Source: Sulfuritalea sp.
GTDB lineage: Bacteria > Pseudomonadota > Gammaproteobacteria > Burkholderiales > Rhodocyclaceae
Direction of reading: 5' to 3'
Length of the DNA stretch: 64,000 bases
Assembly (NCBI GenBank): GCA_030247575.1
Contig: JAOTRV010000004.1
Coordinates: 124,001-188,000, forward strand
Positions 34,519 through 42,957 of the stretch are shown here, piece after piece (the stretch's first letter is position 1; each line of letters begins with the position of its first letter). Below the pieces are notes generated by a model. It did no database searches and was not told where the DNA came from. It was given only the letters and a program-made list of their open reading frames with translations. A program made the position numbers and the translations under genes.

Positions 34519-35394
34519 ATGAACCTCTACCTGTTCATCGACCTCATCGTGGCCGGCCTGGTGACCGGCGGCATCTACGCCGTGGTCGCCCTCGGCCTCA
34601 ACCTGCAGTACGGCCTGATGCGCATCATGAACATCGCCCACGGCGAGTTCCTCATGCTCGGCGCCTACCTGACCTACACCTTGGTCCGCTATACCGGCGC
34701 GAGCCCCCTGTGGTTCATCCTGCCGATGATGGTCGCGCTGTTCCTGCTCGGCCTGCTGCTGCATCGCCTGATCTTCCGCCGCCTGGCGGCGACCTCGCCC
34801 AATGCCGAAGTCATGGAGGCGCGCAGCCTGATCGTCGGCTTCGGCCTCATGTTCATCGCGCAAAATGCCGCACAGCTGACTTGGGGCGGCGGCATGAGCG
34901 GCCAGCCCTACCTCGACGAAGCCGTGAAGTTCGGCGAGGTGACGGTTGCCGCCAACCGCCTGCTGGTGCTGGGCGTCGCCGCGGCGGCGAGCCTCGCGCT
35001 GGTGCTGCTGCTGAAGAGAACCCTGCTCGGCAAGGCGGTGCGCGGCATGCTGCAGGCGCCGCTGGGCGCCATGCTGGTCGGCATCGACACGCGCCGCCTG
35101 CACCCGGCCTGCTTCGGCCTCGGCCTCGCGCTGGCGGGGCTGGCCGGCGGGCTGCTGAGCATGGTCTATGAACTCACGCCCTCGATGGGCGAGCCCTACA
35201 CCATCTCGGCACTGATCGTCATCACGCTGGGCGGCCTCGGCAACATTCCCGGCGCCATCGCCGGCGCAGTGCTGCTGGGCCTGGTCGAAACCTTCGGCAC
35301 CTACTACACCAGTCCCTCGCTGAAAATCCTGATCAGCTACAGCGTGCTGGTGCTGGTGTTGCTGCTGCGGCCGAAAGGACTGTTCGCCAAATGA
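34519..35394 (+). CDS. ABC transporter permease, LivH type
   Basis: 291 aa inner-membrane permease with about eight helices. LivH hallmarks are YAVVALGLNLQYGLMRIMNIAHGEFLMLGAY near the N-terminus, RGMLQAPLGAMLVGIDTRRLHPACFGLGLALAGLAGGLL, and ITLGGLGNIPGAIAGAVLLGLVETF. It overlaps the next permease gene by 4 nt. It forms one importer with the following three genes and the binding protein at 33210-34400. Confidence 0.92.
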   Translation: MNLYLFIDLIVAGLVTGGIYAVVALGLNLQYGLMRIMNIAHGEFLMLGAYLTYTLVRYTGASPLWFILPMMVALFLLGLLLHRLIFRRLAATSPNAEVMEARSLIVGFGLMFIAQNAAQLTWGGGMSGQPYLDEAVKFGEVTVAANRLLVLGVAAAASLALVLLLKRTLLGKAVRGMLQAPLGAMLVGIDTRRLHPACFGLGLALAGLAGGLLSMVYELTPSMGEPYTISALIVITLGGLGNIPGAIAGAVLLGLVETFGTYYTSPSLKILISYSVLVLVLLLRPKGLFAK

Positions 35395-36345
35395 AGCAGG
35401 GCACGCTCTTCCTGATTGCAGCCGTCGTTGTCGCCACCGCGCTGGCGGCCCTGCCGGCGGTCGCTTCGCCCTTCGTGCAGTCGATGGCGCTGACCTGCCT
35501 GATGTTCGCCGGCCTCGCCGTGAGCTGGTCGATGTTCAGCGGGCCGACCGGTTACCTCTCGCTCGCCAGCTCGGCCTTCTTCGGCCTCGGCGCCTACTGC
35601 ACGGCCTGGGGCCTCGCCTACCTGCCATGGCCCGTCGTCGTGATGGCGGGCGGCCTGGCGGCGACGCTGTTCGCCTTTCTCATCGGCCTTGTCGTGCTGC
35701 GCCTGCGCGGCGCCTATTTCGCCGTCATCACCTACGGCCTCGGCGAACTGGTCAAGCACACCATCACCCATGTCGAAAAGACCTATGCCGGCACGGTCGG
35801 CCGCGTCATGACCGACACGCCTTCGTCGAATGTCGTGTACTGGACCGTGCTCATCATCGCGCTGCTCGCCGTGTTCACCTATGTTCGCTTCGGCCGCAGC
35901 CGCTACGGCCACGCCCTGCGCGGCATCGGCATGGACGAGGAGCGCGCCGCCACGCTCGGCGTGAACCCGATGCGCGTCAAGCTGCTCGGCTTCTGCCTCT
36001 CGGCCTGGTTCGCCGGTGCGCTCGGCGCGGCGATCGCGGTGCGCTGGACCTACATCGACCCGAATACGGTGTTCAATCCCTTCATCGTGTTCCAGACCGT
36101 GCTGATCTCCATGGTCGGCGGCCCGCTGACGATCGGCGGCCCATTGGTCGGTGCGCTGGTGTTCAGCCTGCTGTCCGAATTCCTGCGGCTCTCCCTCCCC
36201 TATCTGTACATGATCCTGCTCGGCGTGCTGCTGATCGTCTCGGTGCTCTACCTGCCGAACGGACTTGCTGGCCATGACTGGCGAGGCACTTGGCAAAAAT
36301 TCTTCAAGCGCAAGAAGGCCGATGTGCAGGTGACGGAGCAGCGCC

Positions 36346-36353
<8 letters not shown>
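35391..36353 (+). CDS. ABC transporter permease, LivM type
   Basis: 320 aa inner-membrane permease. LivM features are GYLSLASSAFFGLGAYCTAWGL, LRLRGAYFAVITYGLGELVKHTITH and RGIGMDEERAATLGVNPMRVKLLGFCLSAWFAGALGA. Unlike the system at 12856-14643, it is not fused to an ATPase. It overlaps livH by 4 nt and livG by 8 nt. Confidence 0.92.
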
Positions 36354-37094
<741 letters not shown>

Positions 37095-37098
<4 letters not shown>

Positions 37099-37823
37099 CC
37101 GCAGGACTCGAGTTGGAAGTGCGCGAACTGCGCGCCGGCTACGGCGGCCTGCCCGTGCTGCACGGCATATCGCTCGTCGCGCCGGCCGGGCGCATCACCG
37201 TGCTGGTCGGCGCCAACGGCGCCGGCAAGACCACGCTGCTGAAAACGCTGGCCGGCGTCATGCCGCCGGTTTCGGGCAGCGTCCTGCTCGACGGCCAGGC
37301 GCTGTCCGCCGACACACCGGCCGACCGCGTGCGGCGCGGCATGGCGCTGGTGCCCGAAGGCCGCCACCTGTTCCCCGGCATGAGCGTGCGCGAAAACCTC
37401 GAGCTCGGCGGCTACCTCGCCCCGCGCCGGCAGCGCGAGGAAATGCTCGCCGGCGTGATCGCAACCTTCCCCCGCCTCGGCGAACGCCTCGACCAACTGG
37501 CCGGCACCATGAGCGGCGGCGAACAGCAGATGCTCGCCATCGGCCGCGCCCTGATGAGCCGCCCGCGTCTCTTGCTGCTCGACGAACCCTCGCTCGGCCT
37601 GGCGCCGAAAATGGTCGACGAAATGTTCGCCGCGCTGCGCCGGATCAACCAGGAAGGCACCACCGTGCTGCTCGTCGAGCAGAACGTGTTCCAGGCGCTC
37701 AACGTCGCCGACTTCGCCTACGTACTGGGCCACGGCGAGATGATCGCCGAAGGTGCCGCCTGGGAATTACGCGGCAACGACCTGATCCGCCGCGTCTACC
37801 TCGGCGAGGCGATCGCCGGGTAG
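37095..37823 (+). CDS. ABC transporter ATP-binding protein, LivF type
   Basis: 242 aa. Walker A GANGAGKTTLLKTLAGV, signature TMSGGEQQMLAIGRALM and Walker B LLLLDEPSLGLAPKMVDEMF are intact. It is the last gene of the importer operon. A copy of the dispersed 20-bp repeat begins 25 nt after its stop codon and marks the start of the accessory zone. Confidence 0.92.
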
Positions 37824-37848
37824 CAGGCCGCCGCGATCGATCGGTTCA

Positions 37849-37868
37849 CCGTATCGCCAGCGTCGACT
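37849..37868 (+). repeat. Dispersed 20-bp repeat, copy B
   Basis: CCGTATCGCCAGCGTCGACT, identical to copy A at 701-720. It lies between the end of the importer operon and the ankyrin gene stop. Confidence 0.75.
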
Positions 37869-37887
37869 ATTGGCGGGCGCCGCTGCG

Positions 37888-38565
37888 TTACGGTCGTGGC
37901 GCCTTGTGCTGCGCCTGCCATTGCCTGATCGCCGACGCCGGCGCCGAATGGCCGTTGTCCGCGGCCAGGGCGGCTGCCGTCATGCCATGCTTGTCGCGTA
38001 CCGCGGGGTTGGCCTTGCCGGCCAGCAGCAATTCCACCAGCGGCATCTGGTCGGTTGCCGCCGCCACGTGCAGCGCCGTGCGCCCGGCGGCATCCTTGCC
38101 GCTGGCGTTCGCGCCGTTCGCCAGCAGCAGCTTCGCCGTCTCGATGCCGCCGACCACCACGGCCGCATGCAGCGGCGGCATGCCGTTGGCGTCGGCGAGG
38201 TCGTGCTTGCCACCCTTCTCCAGCAGCAGCTTCACCACCTCCGGCCGGTCGCAGAACGCGGCGGCGAACAGCGGCGTGCGCTTCAGCGCGCCGCTCGCAT
38301 TGACGTTCGCGCCCTGCTCGATCGCCTGCGCCGCCGCGCGCACGTCGCCGGCGGCCGCGGCCGCAAACAGTCGGCTGTCGCTTTCGCTGAACTCCGCGTT
38401 CGGCGCCATGTGCGGCAACACGCACGGGCTCGCGGCTGGCTGCCCGCCCACCGACGGCGCCTGCGCCGGATCGGGCTTGCCGCAGGCCGCGAGCAGCGCG
38501 ATCGCGCACAGCCCCGCGAGGCCGGGGAAGGCGTATCGAAATGCGGATTTTGTTGCTGGGTTCAT
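37888..38565 (-). CDS. Ankyrin-repeat lipoprotein
   Basis: 225 aa. A lipoprotein signal peptide ends in the lipobox LAAC (LAGLCAIALLAACGKPDP), so the protein is probably lipid-anchored and periplasmic. The rest is at least four ankyrin repeats with the NANGMPPLHAAV / AAGRTALHVAAATDQ / HGMTAAALAADNGH pattern, after a helix that begins FSESDSRLFAAAAAGDVRAA. Such proteins usually mediate protein-protein contacts. The partner is unknown. AAGGAG precedes ATG 38565. An in-frame upstream extension crosses repeat copy C and lacks family similarity. Confidence 0.87.
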   Translation of the reverse strand: MNPATKSAFRYAFPGLAGLCAIALLAACGKPDPAQAPSVGGQPAASPCVLPHMAPNAEFSESDSRLFAAAAAGDVRAAAQAIEQGANVNASGALKRTPLFAAAFCDRPEVVKLLLEKGGKHDLADANGMPPLHAAVVVGGIETAKLLLANGANASGKDAAGRTALHVAAATDQMPLVELLLAGKANPAVRDKHGMTAAALAADNGHSAPASAIRQWQAQHKAPRP

Positions 38566-38657
38566 TGCGGCTCCTTGCTCACGCCCGTCATTTTGCCTCG
38601 GAAAGCCCCGGTCCCGCGCATGTCCGGGTCGTCCCGCCGCGGCGATCGTGCGGCCCG

Positions 38658-38677
38658 CCGTATCGCCAGCGTCTACT
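38658..38677 (+). repeat. Dispersed 20-bp repeat, copy C
   Basis: CCGTATCGCCAGCGTCTACT, in the 267-bp gap between the divergent ankyrin and SPINDLY-like genes. It differs from copies A and B at one position. Nothing else is apparent in this gap. Confidence 0.75.
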
Positions 38678-38832
38678 CCCGGGAGCGTGGCGCGCATCCG
38701 GCGCTTTCCCGGCGGCGCGCCGAAACCCAATCGATGCGCCGCCGCCCCTTTTGCTCTGGCCCAGTTGCTCCATTAATATGGCCGTTCGTTTCCGGCGCGT
38801 TTGTTCCGGGCCGAACTCAAGGTGCGCCATCC

Positions 38833-40935
38833 ATGTCTTTGATGGCTGTCCGCATTTCTTTCACTTCGCCGTCCGCTCCTCCAGCAATGCGAAACCGAAG
38901 GCCACCCGTCAGCGCCTCGCCGCAACCTGTTCCCGAAACCGCCGCTCGACTCTTTGCGCAAGGGCGTTTCGCCGAGCTCGAAGCCCGGGCCCGCGTCCGG
39001 CTGAAGCATGACCCGCAGGACAGCACGGCATGGAAGGCGCTCGGCGCGGCGCTGTCGGGCCAGGGGCGGCGCGACGAGGCGGTAAAGGCCAAGCAGCGCG
39101 CCGTTGACCTGTGTCCCGACGACGCCGAAGCCCACGGCAACCTGGGCAACGAGTTCTCGGCGCTGGGATTGCATGCGCAGGCCGTGTCGTCCTACGAGGC
39201 GGCGCAGCGATTGGAGCCCCGCAGCCTGCCGCGCTGGACGCAACTCGGCGACATGCTTGCGCACGCCGGACGCCAGGGCGATGCCATTCGCGCCTGGCGG
39301 CAGGTCGCCGCACAGTGGCCCGACAATGCCGGCGTCTGGACAAAACTCGGCAACGCCTTGCGCGACGCCGGCCGCATCCCGGAAGCCGAAGCACCTTTCC
39401 GGCGCGCGCTGGCCATCGACCCGGCATTCGTTGCGGCAGCGAACGGGCTGGCGATTACCTTGCACGAGCTCGGACGTCTGGTCGAGTCGCGCCGGGTCTT
39501 CGAGCAGGCACTGAGCCTCGCACCCGACAATGCCGCCGTCCACAGCAACCTGGGGAACCTGCAAAAGAACACCGGCGACCTGGCCGGCGCGCAAGCCAGC
39601 TACCGTCGCGCCCTGAGCCTGCAACCAGACTTCATGCCGGCGCACCACAACCTGCTGCTGGTCCTCAACTACGACCCGCAGCAATCGCTGGCGGCCTGTC
39701 TGGCAGCCGCGCGCGAATTCGGCCTGGCGGCGGCCCGCAAGGCGGGTCCTGCGCTGAGTACGGGCGTCCCGTCCGCGGCGGGCGTAGAACGGCCGCTGCG
39801 CGTCGGCTTCGTTTCGGGAGACCTGCGCCAGCATCCCGTGGGCTATTTTCTGGAAGGTTGGCTCGCGCACTGCGACCCGCGCCAGGTCGAGCTGCTGGCG
39901 TATCCCGCCACTCCCGTGGCCGACGCCACGACGGCGCGCCTGAAGCCCTGCTTCGCGCGGTGGACGCCCGTCTACGCCCTGAGCGACGAAGGCGCCGCGC
40001 GTGCCATCGCCGCCGACGCGGTCGATGTGCTGATCGACCTGTCCGGCCACACCGAATACAACCGGCTGGGCATATTCGCTTGGCATCCTGCCCCGGTGCA
40101 AGTCAGCTGGCTGGGCTACTTCGCCACGACAGGCCTGCGTGAAATGGATGCCGTGCTGGCCGATCCGGTGGTCTGCCCCGAACACCCACCGGATCAGGCG
40201 GCGGGCGATGTCGGCGCGGCCGACGCCGGGGCCGAGTTCACCGAGGCCGTCTGGCGTCTGCCCCGCACCCGCCTGTGCTTCAGTCCGCCGGCGGAGGCGC
40301 CGCCGGTTTCGCCCTTGCCGGCCCTGAAAGACGGCTGCATCACCTTCGGCAGCTTTCAGGGCATGGCCAAGATCACTCCGCCCACCCTCGATGCCTGGGC
40401 GCGGATTCTGGCGGCCGTGCCCGGCGCAAGACTGCGCCTGCAAAACAACCAGCTCGGCGACCCCGCCACGGCCGCCGCGTTCGCCGGGACCCTGCAGGCA
40501 CATGGCATACCGCCCGGGCGTGTGCAGATGCACGGCAAGGCATCGCGGGCCGGCTACCTTGCCGCCCATACCGACGTCGATCTGCTGCTGGACACCTTTC
40601 CCTTCCCGGGCGGCACCACCACCTGCGAGGCGCTGTGGATGGGCGTGCCCACCGTCACCCTGGCCGGCACGCGCATGTTGTCGCGCCAGGGCGCTGGACT
40701 GCTCAGCGCGGCAGGGCTGGCCGACTGGGTGGCGCAAGACGCGGCGCACTACGTCGCGCTGGCCTGCGCCAAAGCCGCCAATGTCGAAGGCCTGGCGGTC
40801 ATGCGCGCCGGCTTGCGCCAGCGCCTGCCCGCGACGCCGCTGTTCGACGGCGCGGCATTCGCGCGCGACTTCCAGCATTGCCTGCTCGAGCGATGCAAGG
40901 CGATGCGAATGCCTTCTGCCCGAAGCGAATCATGA
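38833..40935 (+). CDS. TPR-repeat SPINDLY/OGT-like glycosyltransferase (GT41)
   Basis: 700 aa from ATG 38833 (later in-frame ATGs at 38842 and 38887 are possible). Residues about 30-290 are tandem tetratricopeptide repeats. The C-terminal half is the O-GlcNAc transferase/SPINDLY catalytic domain: PLRVGFVSGDLRQHPVGYFLEG, DVLIDLSGHTEYNRLGIFAW, WLGYFATTG, ITFGSFQGMAKITPPTLDAW and LLLDTFPFPGGTTTCEALW with WMGVPTVTLAG. It would transfer a sugar to Ser/Thr of proteins in the cytoplasm. In other bacteria such enzymes modify flagellin or elongation factor P. An Ala/Gly-rich insertion sits between PEHPPDQA and FTEAVWRLPRTRLCF. Its stop overlaps a small remnant gene. Confidence 0.88.
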   Translation: MSLMAVRISFTSPSAPPAMRNRRPPVSASPQPVPETAARLFAQGRFAELEARARVRLKHDPQDSTAWKALGAALSGQGRRDEAVKAKQRAVDLCPDDAEAHGNLGNEFSALGLHAQAVSSYEAAQRLEPRSLPRWTQLGDMLAHAGRQGDAIRAWRQVAAQWPDNAGVWTKLGNALRDAGRIPEAEAPFRRALAIDPAFVAAANGLAITLHELGRLVESRRVFEQALSLAPDNAAVHSNLGNLQKNTGDLAGAQASYRRALSLQPDFMPAHHNLLLVLNYDPQQSLAACLAAAREFGLAAARKAGPALSTGVPSAAGVERPLRVGFVSGDLRQHPVGYFLEGWLAHCDPRQVELLAYPATPVADATTARLKPCFARWTPVYALSDEGAARAIAADAVDVLIDLSGHTEYNRLGIFAWHPAPVQVSWLGYFATTGLREMDAVLADPVVCPEHPPDQAAGDVGAADAGAEFTEAVWRLPRTRLCFSPPAEAPPVSPLPALKDGCITFGSFQGMAKITPPTLDAWARILAAVPGARLRLQNNQLGDPATAAAFAGTLQAHGIPPGRVQMHGKASRAGYLAAHTDVDLLLDTFPFPGGTTTCEALWMGVPTVTLAGTRMLSRQGAGLLSAAGLADWVAQDAAHYVALACAKAANVEGLAVMRAGLRQRLPATPLFDGAAFARDFQHCLLERCKAMRMPSARSES

Positions 40936-41006
40936 AGCCGCACCACTGGCCCCGGACCTTCGTCGCCTTCACCCTGCGCCCTCTCGTGGAGCGCGAGGGG
41001 GCATGA
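40932..41006 (+). pseudogene. Internally deleted remnant of the small membrane-protein gene at 41950
   Basis: Reads MKPHHWPRTFVAFTLRPLVE followed by REGA and a stop (24 codons). This matches the first 15 and last ten codons of the 74-aa gene at 41950-42174 (MKPRHWPWTFIVFTL ... LRRLAEREGA), with the roughly 50-codon membrane-spanning centre missing. The flanking DNA around the start and stop is similar too. It overlaps the preceding stop codon (ATGA). It is a decayed duplicate lying on the other side of the toxin-antitoxin locus. Confidence 0.75.
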
Positions 41007-41040
41007 GGCCACAGGCACAAGCGGCCGAAGTCGGGACAGG

Positions 41041-41060
41041 AGTCGACGCCGGCGGCACGG
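41041..41060 (-). repeat. Dispersed 20-bp repeat, copy I
   Basis: On the minus strand CCGTGCCGCCGGCGTCGACT, between the small-gene remnant and the antitoxin promoter. Confidence 0.7.
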
Positions 41061-41101
41061 CGGTTCGCCGCCCTTGCAGCATCTGCTGCGCCTGACATCG
41101 C

Positions 41102-41120
41102 TGGCGCCATTTTGGCGACA
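41102..41120. promoter_or_regulatory. Putative operator of the toxin-antitoxin locus
   Basis: TGGCGCCA (a palindrome at 41102-41109) followed by a second TGGCG at 41113-41117, about 40 nt upstream of the antitoxin start. It is a plausible binding site for the ribbon-helix-helix antitoxin. TACACT at 41125-41130 could be a -10 element. Confidence 0.4.
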
Positions 41121-41158
41121 ATGCTACACTGACCGCAATCGATCACAAGGAGGAAATC

Positions 41159-41470
41159 ATGGACACCGCCCTGCCCAAGCAGGACCGCATCGGCGCCCGC
41201 GTTCCCCATGAAGTCTATGAAACGCTGTGCCGCGCCGCCGAACTGAGCGGCGCCACCGTCAACCAGTTCCTGGTGCAAGCGGCATTGAAGGAGGCTCAGG
41301 TCGTCATCGAACGGGAAGAGGTGATCCGGCTTTCCGCGCGCGACTGGAACTGGCTGCTCGACCTGATGGAAAACCCGCCCAAGCCCAACGCCAAACTCAA
41401 GGCGGCCATGAAGCGCCACCAGAAGGCCGGACAAGATGCTGCGGGTGCTGCCTTTAACTGGAAGCCATGA
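41159..41470 (+). CDS. DUF1778 ribbon-helix-helix antitoxin (TacA-like)
   Basis: 103 aa. The N-terminal DNA-binding part RIGARVPHEVYETLCRAAELSGATVNQFL and the following helix match DUF1778 antitoxins. The C-terminal part, LSARDWNWLLDLMENPPKPN and the basic stretch after it, is the toxin-neutralising tail typical of TacA. AAGGAGG precedes the start. The gene overlaps the GNAT toxin gene by 35 nt, as expected for a co-translated type II pair. Confidence 0.9.
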   Translation: MDTALPKQDRIGARVPHEVYETLCRAAELSGATVNQFLVQAALKEAQVVIEREEVIRLSARDWNWLLDLMENPPKPNAKLKAAMKRHQKAGQDAAGAAFNWKP

Positions 41471-41921
41471 CCGGCAGGGCTTCGACTGCGGCCAGGCGGA
41501 GCTTAACGACTGGCTGCGGCAGGTTGCACGCCAGCATCAGGACAAAGGCCTGTCGAAGACTTTCGTCGCCATCCGCGAGGAAGAGCCCAAGCGCATCTGC
41601 GGCTACTACGCACTGACGCTGGCGGAACTCGAGAACCGCCACCTGCCAACTGCCTGGCGCAAAAAGCTGCCGCGCCGCATTCCCGGTGTGCGCCTGGGGC
41701 GCCTGGCCGTCGGCCGAAGCTATCAGGGCAAGGGGCTTGGCGAACTGCTCCTGGTCGACGCGCTCACGCGGGCGGCCTCGATCTACAGGGAGGCCGGCGG
41801 CATCGGCCTGTTTGTCGATGCGCTCGACGAACACGCCGCCCGCTACTACCAGCGCTTCGGCTCTGTCGCCTCGCCGGACAACCCGCTGCTGCTGTTCCTG
41901 CCCGCGCAAGTCGCGGGATGA
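41436..41921 (+). CDS. GNAT-family toxin (TacT-like aminoacyl-tRNA acetyltransferase)
   Basis: 161 aa, with acetyl-CoA-binding motif A visible as LGRLAVGRSYQGKGLGELLL (Q-x-K-G-x-G at 97-102) and the candidate catalytic Tyr in ARYYQRFG (137-138). The start region SHDRQGFDCGQAELNDWLRQVARQH is characteristic of TacT/AtaT toxins, which acetylate the amino group of charged tRNAs and stop translation. It is paired with the overlapping DUF1778 antitoxin. Confidence 0.9.
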   Translation: MLRVLPLTGSHDRQGFDCGQAELNDWLRQVARQHQDKGLSKTFVAIREEEPKRICGYYALTLAELENRHLPTAWRKKLPRRIPGVRLGRLAVGRSYQGKGLGELLLVDALTRAASIYREAGGIGLFVDALDEHAARYYQRFGSVASPDNPLLLFLPAQVAG

Positions 41922-41949
41922 AACGTCGGCGCTGGCGACACGGCGACTC

Positions 41950-42174
41950 ATGAAACCGCGCCACTGGCCCTGGACCTTCATCGTCTTCACCCTGCTCGGC
42001 ATCATCTTGCTGCTGGCCGGCGGCGCGGCGCTGGCAGGAATGCTGAAGGGCATTCACCCGCTGTTCAACGACGACATGGCCGGCTGGGCGCTGATCGTGT
42101 CGGCCGTCGCCTGCTTTCTCACCGGCGCTTTTCCCCTTGTCCTGCGCCGCCTCGCCGAACGCGAGGGCGCATGA
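41950..42174 (+). CDS. Small two-helix membrane protein, unrecognised
   Basis: 74 aa, starting MKPRHWPWTFIVFTLLGIIL. Two hydrophobic helices (about 8-30 and 45-66) flank a short loop PLFNDDMAGW, and the C-terminus is charged (LRRLAEREGA). I do not recognise the family. It follows the TacT-like toxin by 28 nt. A deleted duplicate lies upstream of the antitoxin, so the toxin-antitoxin pair is bracketed by two copies of this gene. Confidence 0.65.
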   Translation: MKPRHWPWTFIVFTLLGIILLLAGGAALAGMLKGIHPLFNDDMAGWALIVSAVACFLTGAFPLVLRRLAEREGA

Positions 42175-42347
42175 GGTCTGGCGAATGGGCGGCAAGCGGG
42201 CGAAGCGAAAGCAAAAGTCGGCGATGGCGGGACGGCAGTTTGCTTTGTACGAAATCGCCGCAAAGCGACACCTCTGGTTGAAATCGCCTATCATTTCGGC
42301 ATGGCAAAGAACGTCACGCTGAGTAACGAGCATCTGGAGAGGCCAAG

Positions 42348-42583
42348 ATGCCGACGATAGTGCGCATCGGCCCGTACCGGTTCTTCTTCTATGCCAGCGA
42401 CCGAGAGGAGCCAATGCATGTGCATGTCGAGCGCAACGCGGTAATGCGAAGTTCTGGCTCGCTCCGGTAAGGTTGCAGCACAGCCTTGGTTTTGGACGAT
42501 CCGAATTGGTGAAACTTGAGTCTCTCGTGGCCGAACACCGCGATGCCCTGATGGAGGCGTGGAATGATTATTTCGCAAACTGA
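42348..42583 (+). pseudogene. Frameshifted DUF4160-type gene
   Basis: The first frame reads MPTIVRIGPYRFFFYASDRE then EPMHVHVERN, the clear DUF4160 start, and stops at 42469. A +1 frame from about 42441 continues with the rest of the family: GNAKFWLAPVRL, LGFGRSELVKLESLVAEHR and ALMEAWNDYFAN, ending at 42583. A single missing base near 42440 explains it. It overlaps the DUF2442 gene by 20 nt, as intact pairs do. Confidence 0.8.
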
Positions 42584-42863
42584 AATCGCTATCCCGAACG
42601 CTCAGAACGTAACGGTGACAGAGCGCACTCTGTCGGTGGACCTCGAAGACGGCAGAACCCTGTCGGCTCCGCTCGGCTGGTATCCCAGGCTTGCCAACGC
42701 CACGCCCGAGGAACGCGAGCACTGGCGATTGATAGGGCAAGGCATCGGAATTCACTGGGACGATATCGACGAAGACATCAGCATCGAAGGACTGCTGCTC
42801 GGCAAACGGTCCGGCGAGAGTCAAGGCTCATTTGAGCGATGGCTAGCGACTCGGCGCCGGTGA
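42564..42863 (+). CDS. DUF2442 domain protein (partner of DUF4160)
   Basis: 99 aa. The DUF2442 pattern is seen in VTERTLSVDLEDGRTLSAPLGWYPRLANATPEERE and IGIHWDDIDEDISIEGLLLG. DUF4160-DUF2442 pairs are common in bacteria and have been proposed as toxin-antitoxin-like modules. Here the DUF4160 partner is frameshifted, so this gene may be an orphan. Confidence 0.83.
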   Translation: MIISQTEIAIPNAQNVTVTERTLSVDLEDGRTLSAPLGWYPRLANATPEEREHWRLIGQGIGIHWDDIDEDISIEGLLLGKRSGESQGSFERWLATRRR

Positions 42864-42935
42864 AGCCCCGCTGCGAAATCGTGGTCTGTCCCTGAATATC
42901 CTCTCTCGGGCTCATGTAGCTTGAGGCGCCGGCCG

Positions 42936-42955
42936 CCGTGTCGCCGGCGTCTACT
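42936..42955 (+). repeat. Dispersed 20-bp repeat, copy D
   Basis: CCGTGTCGCCGGCGTCTACT, ending 2 nt before the stop codon of the convergent phospholipase-like gene. Confidence 0.75.
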
Positions 42956-42957
42956 CT

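Noticed and set aside
37870-38832. In-frame upstream extension of the SPINDLY-like gene
   Set aside because: It is antisense to the ankyrin lipoprotein gene. The TPR protein is complete from 38833.
42301-42360. 19-codon frame MAKNVTLSNEHLERPRCRR before the DUF4160 pseudogene
   Set aside because: Too short to assign, overlaps the pseudogene start, and has no recognisable family; it may be a remnant but cannot be supported.
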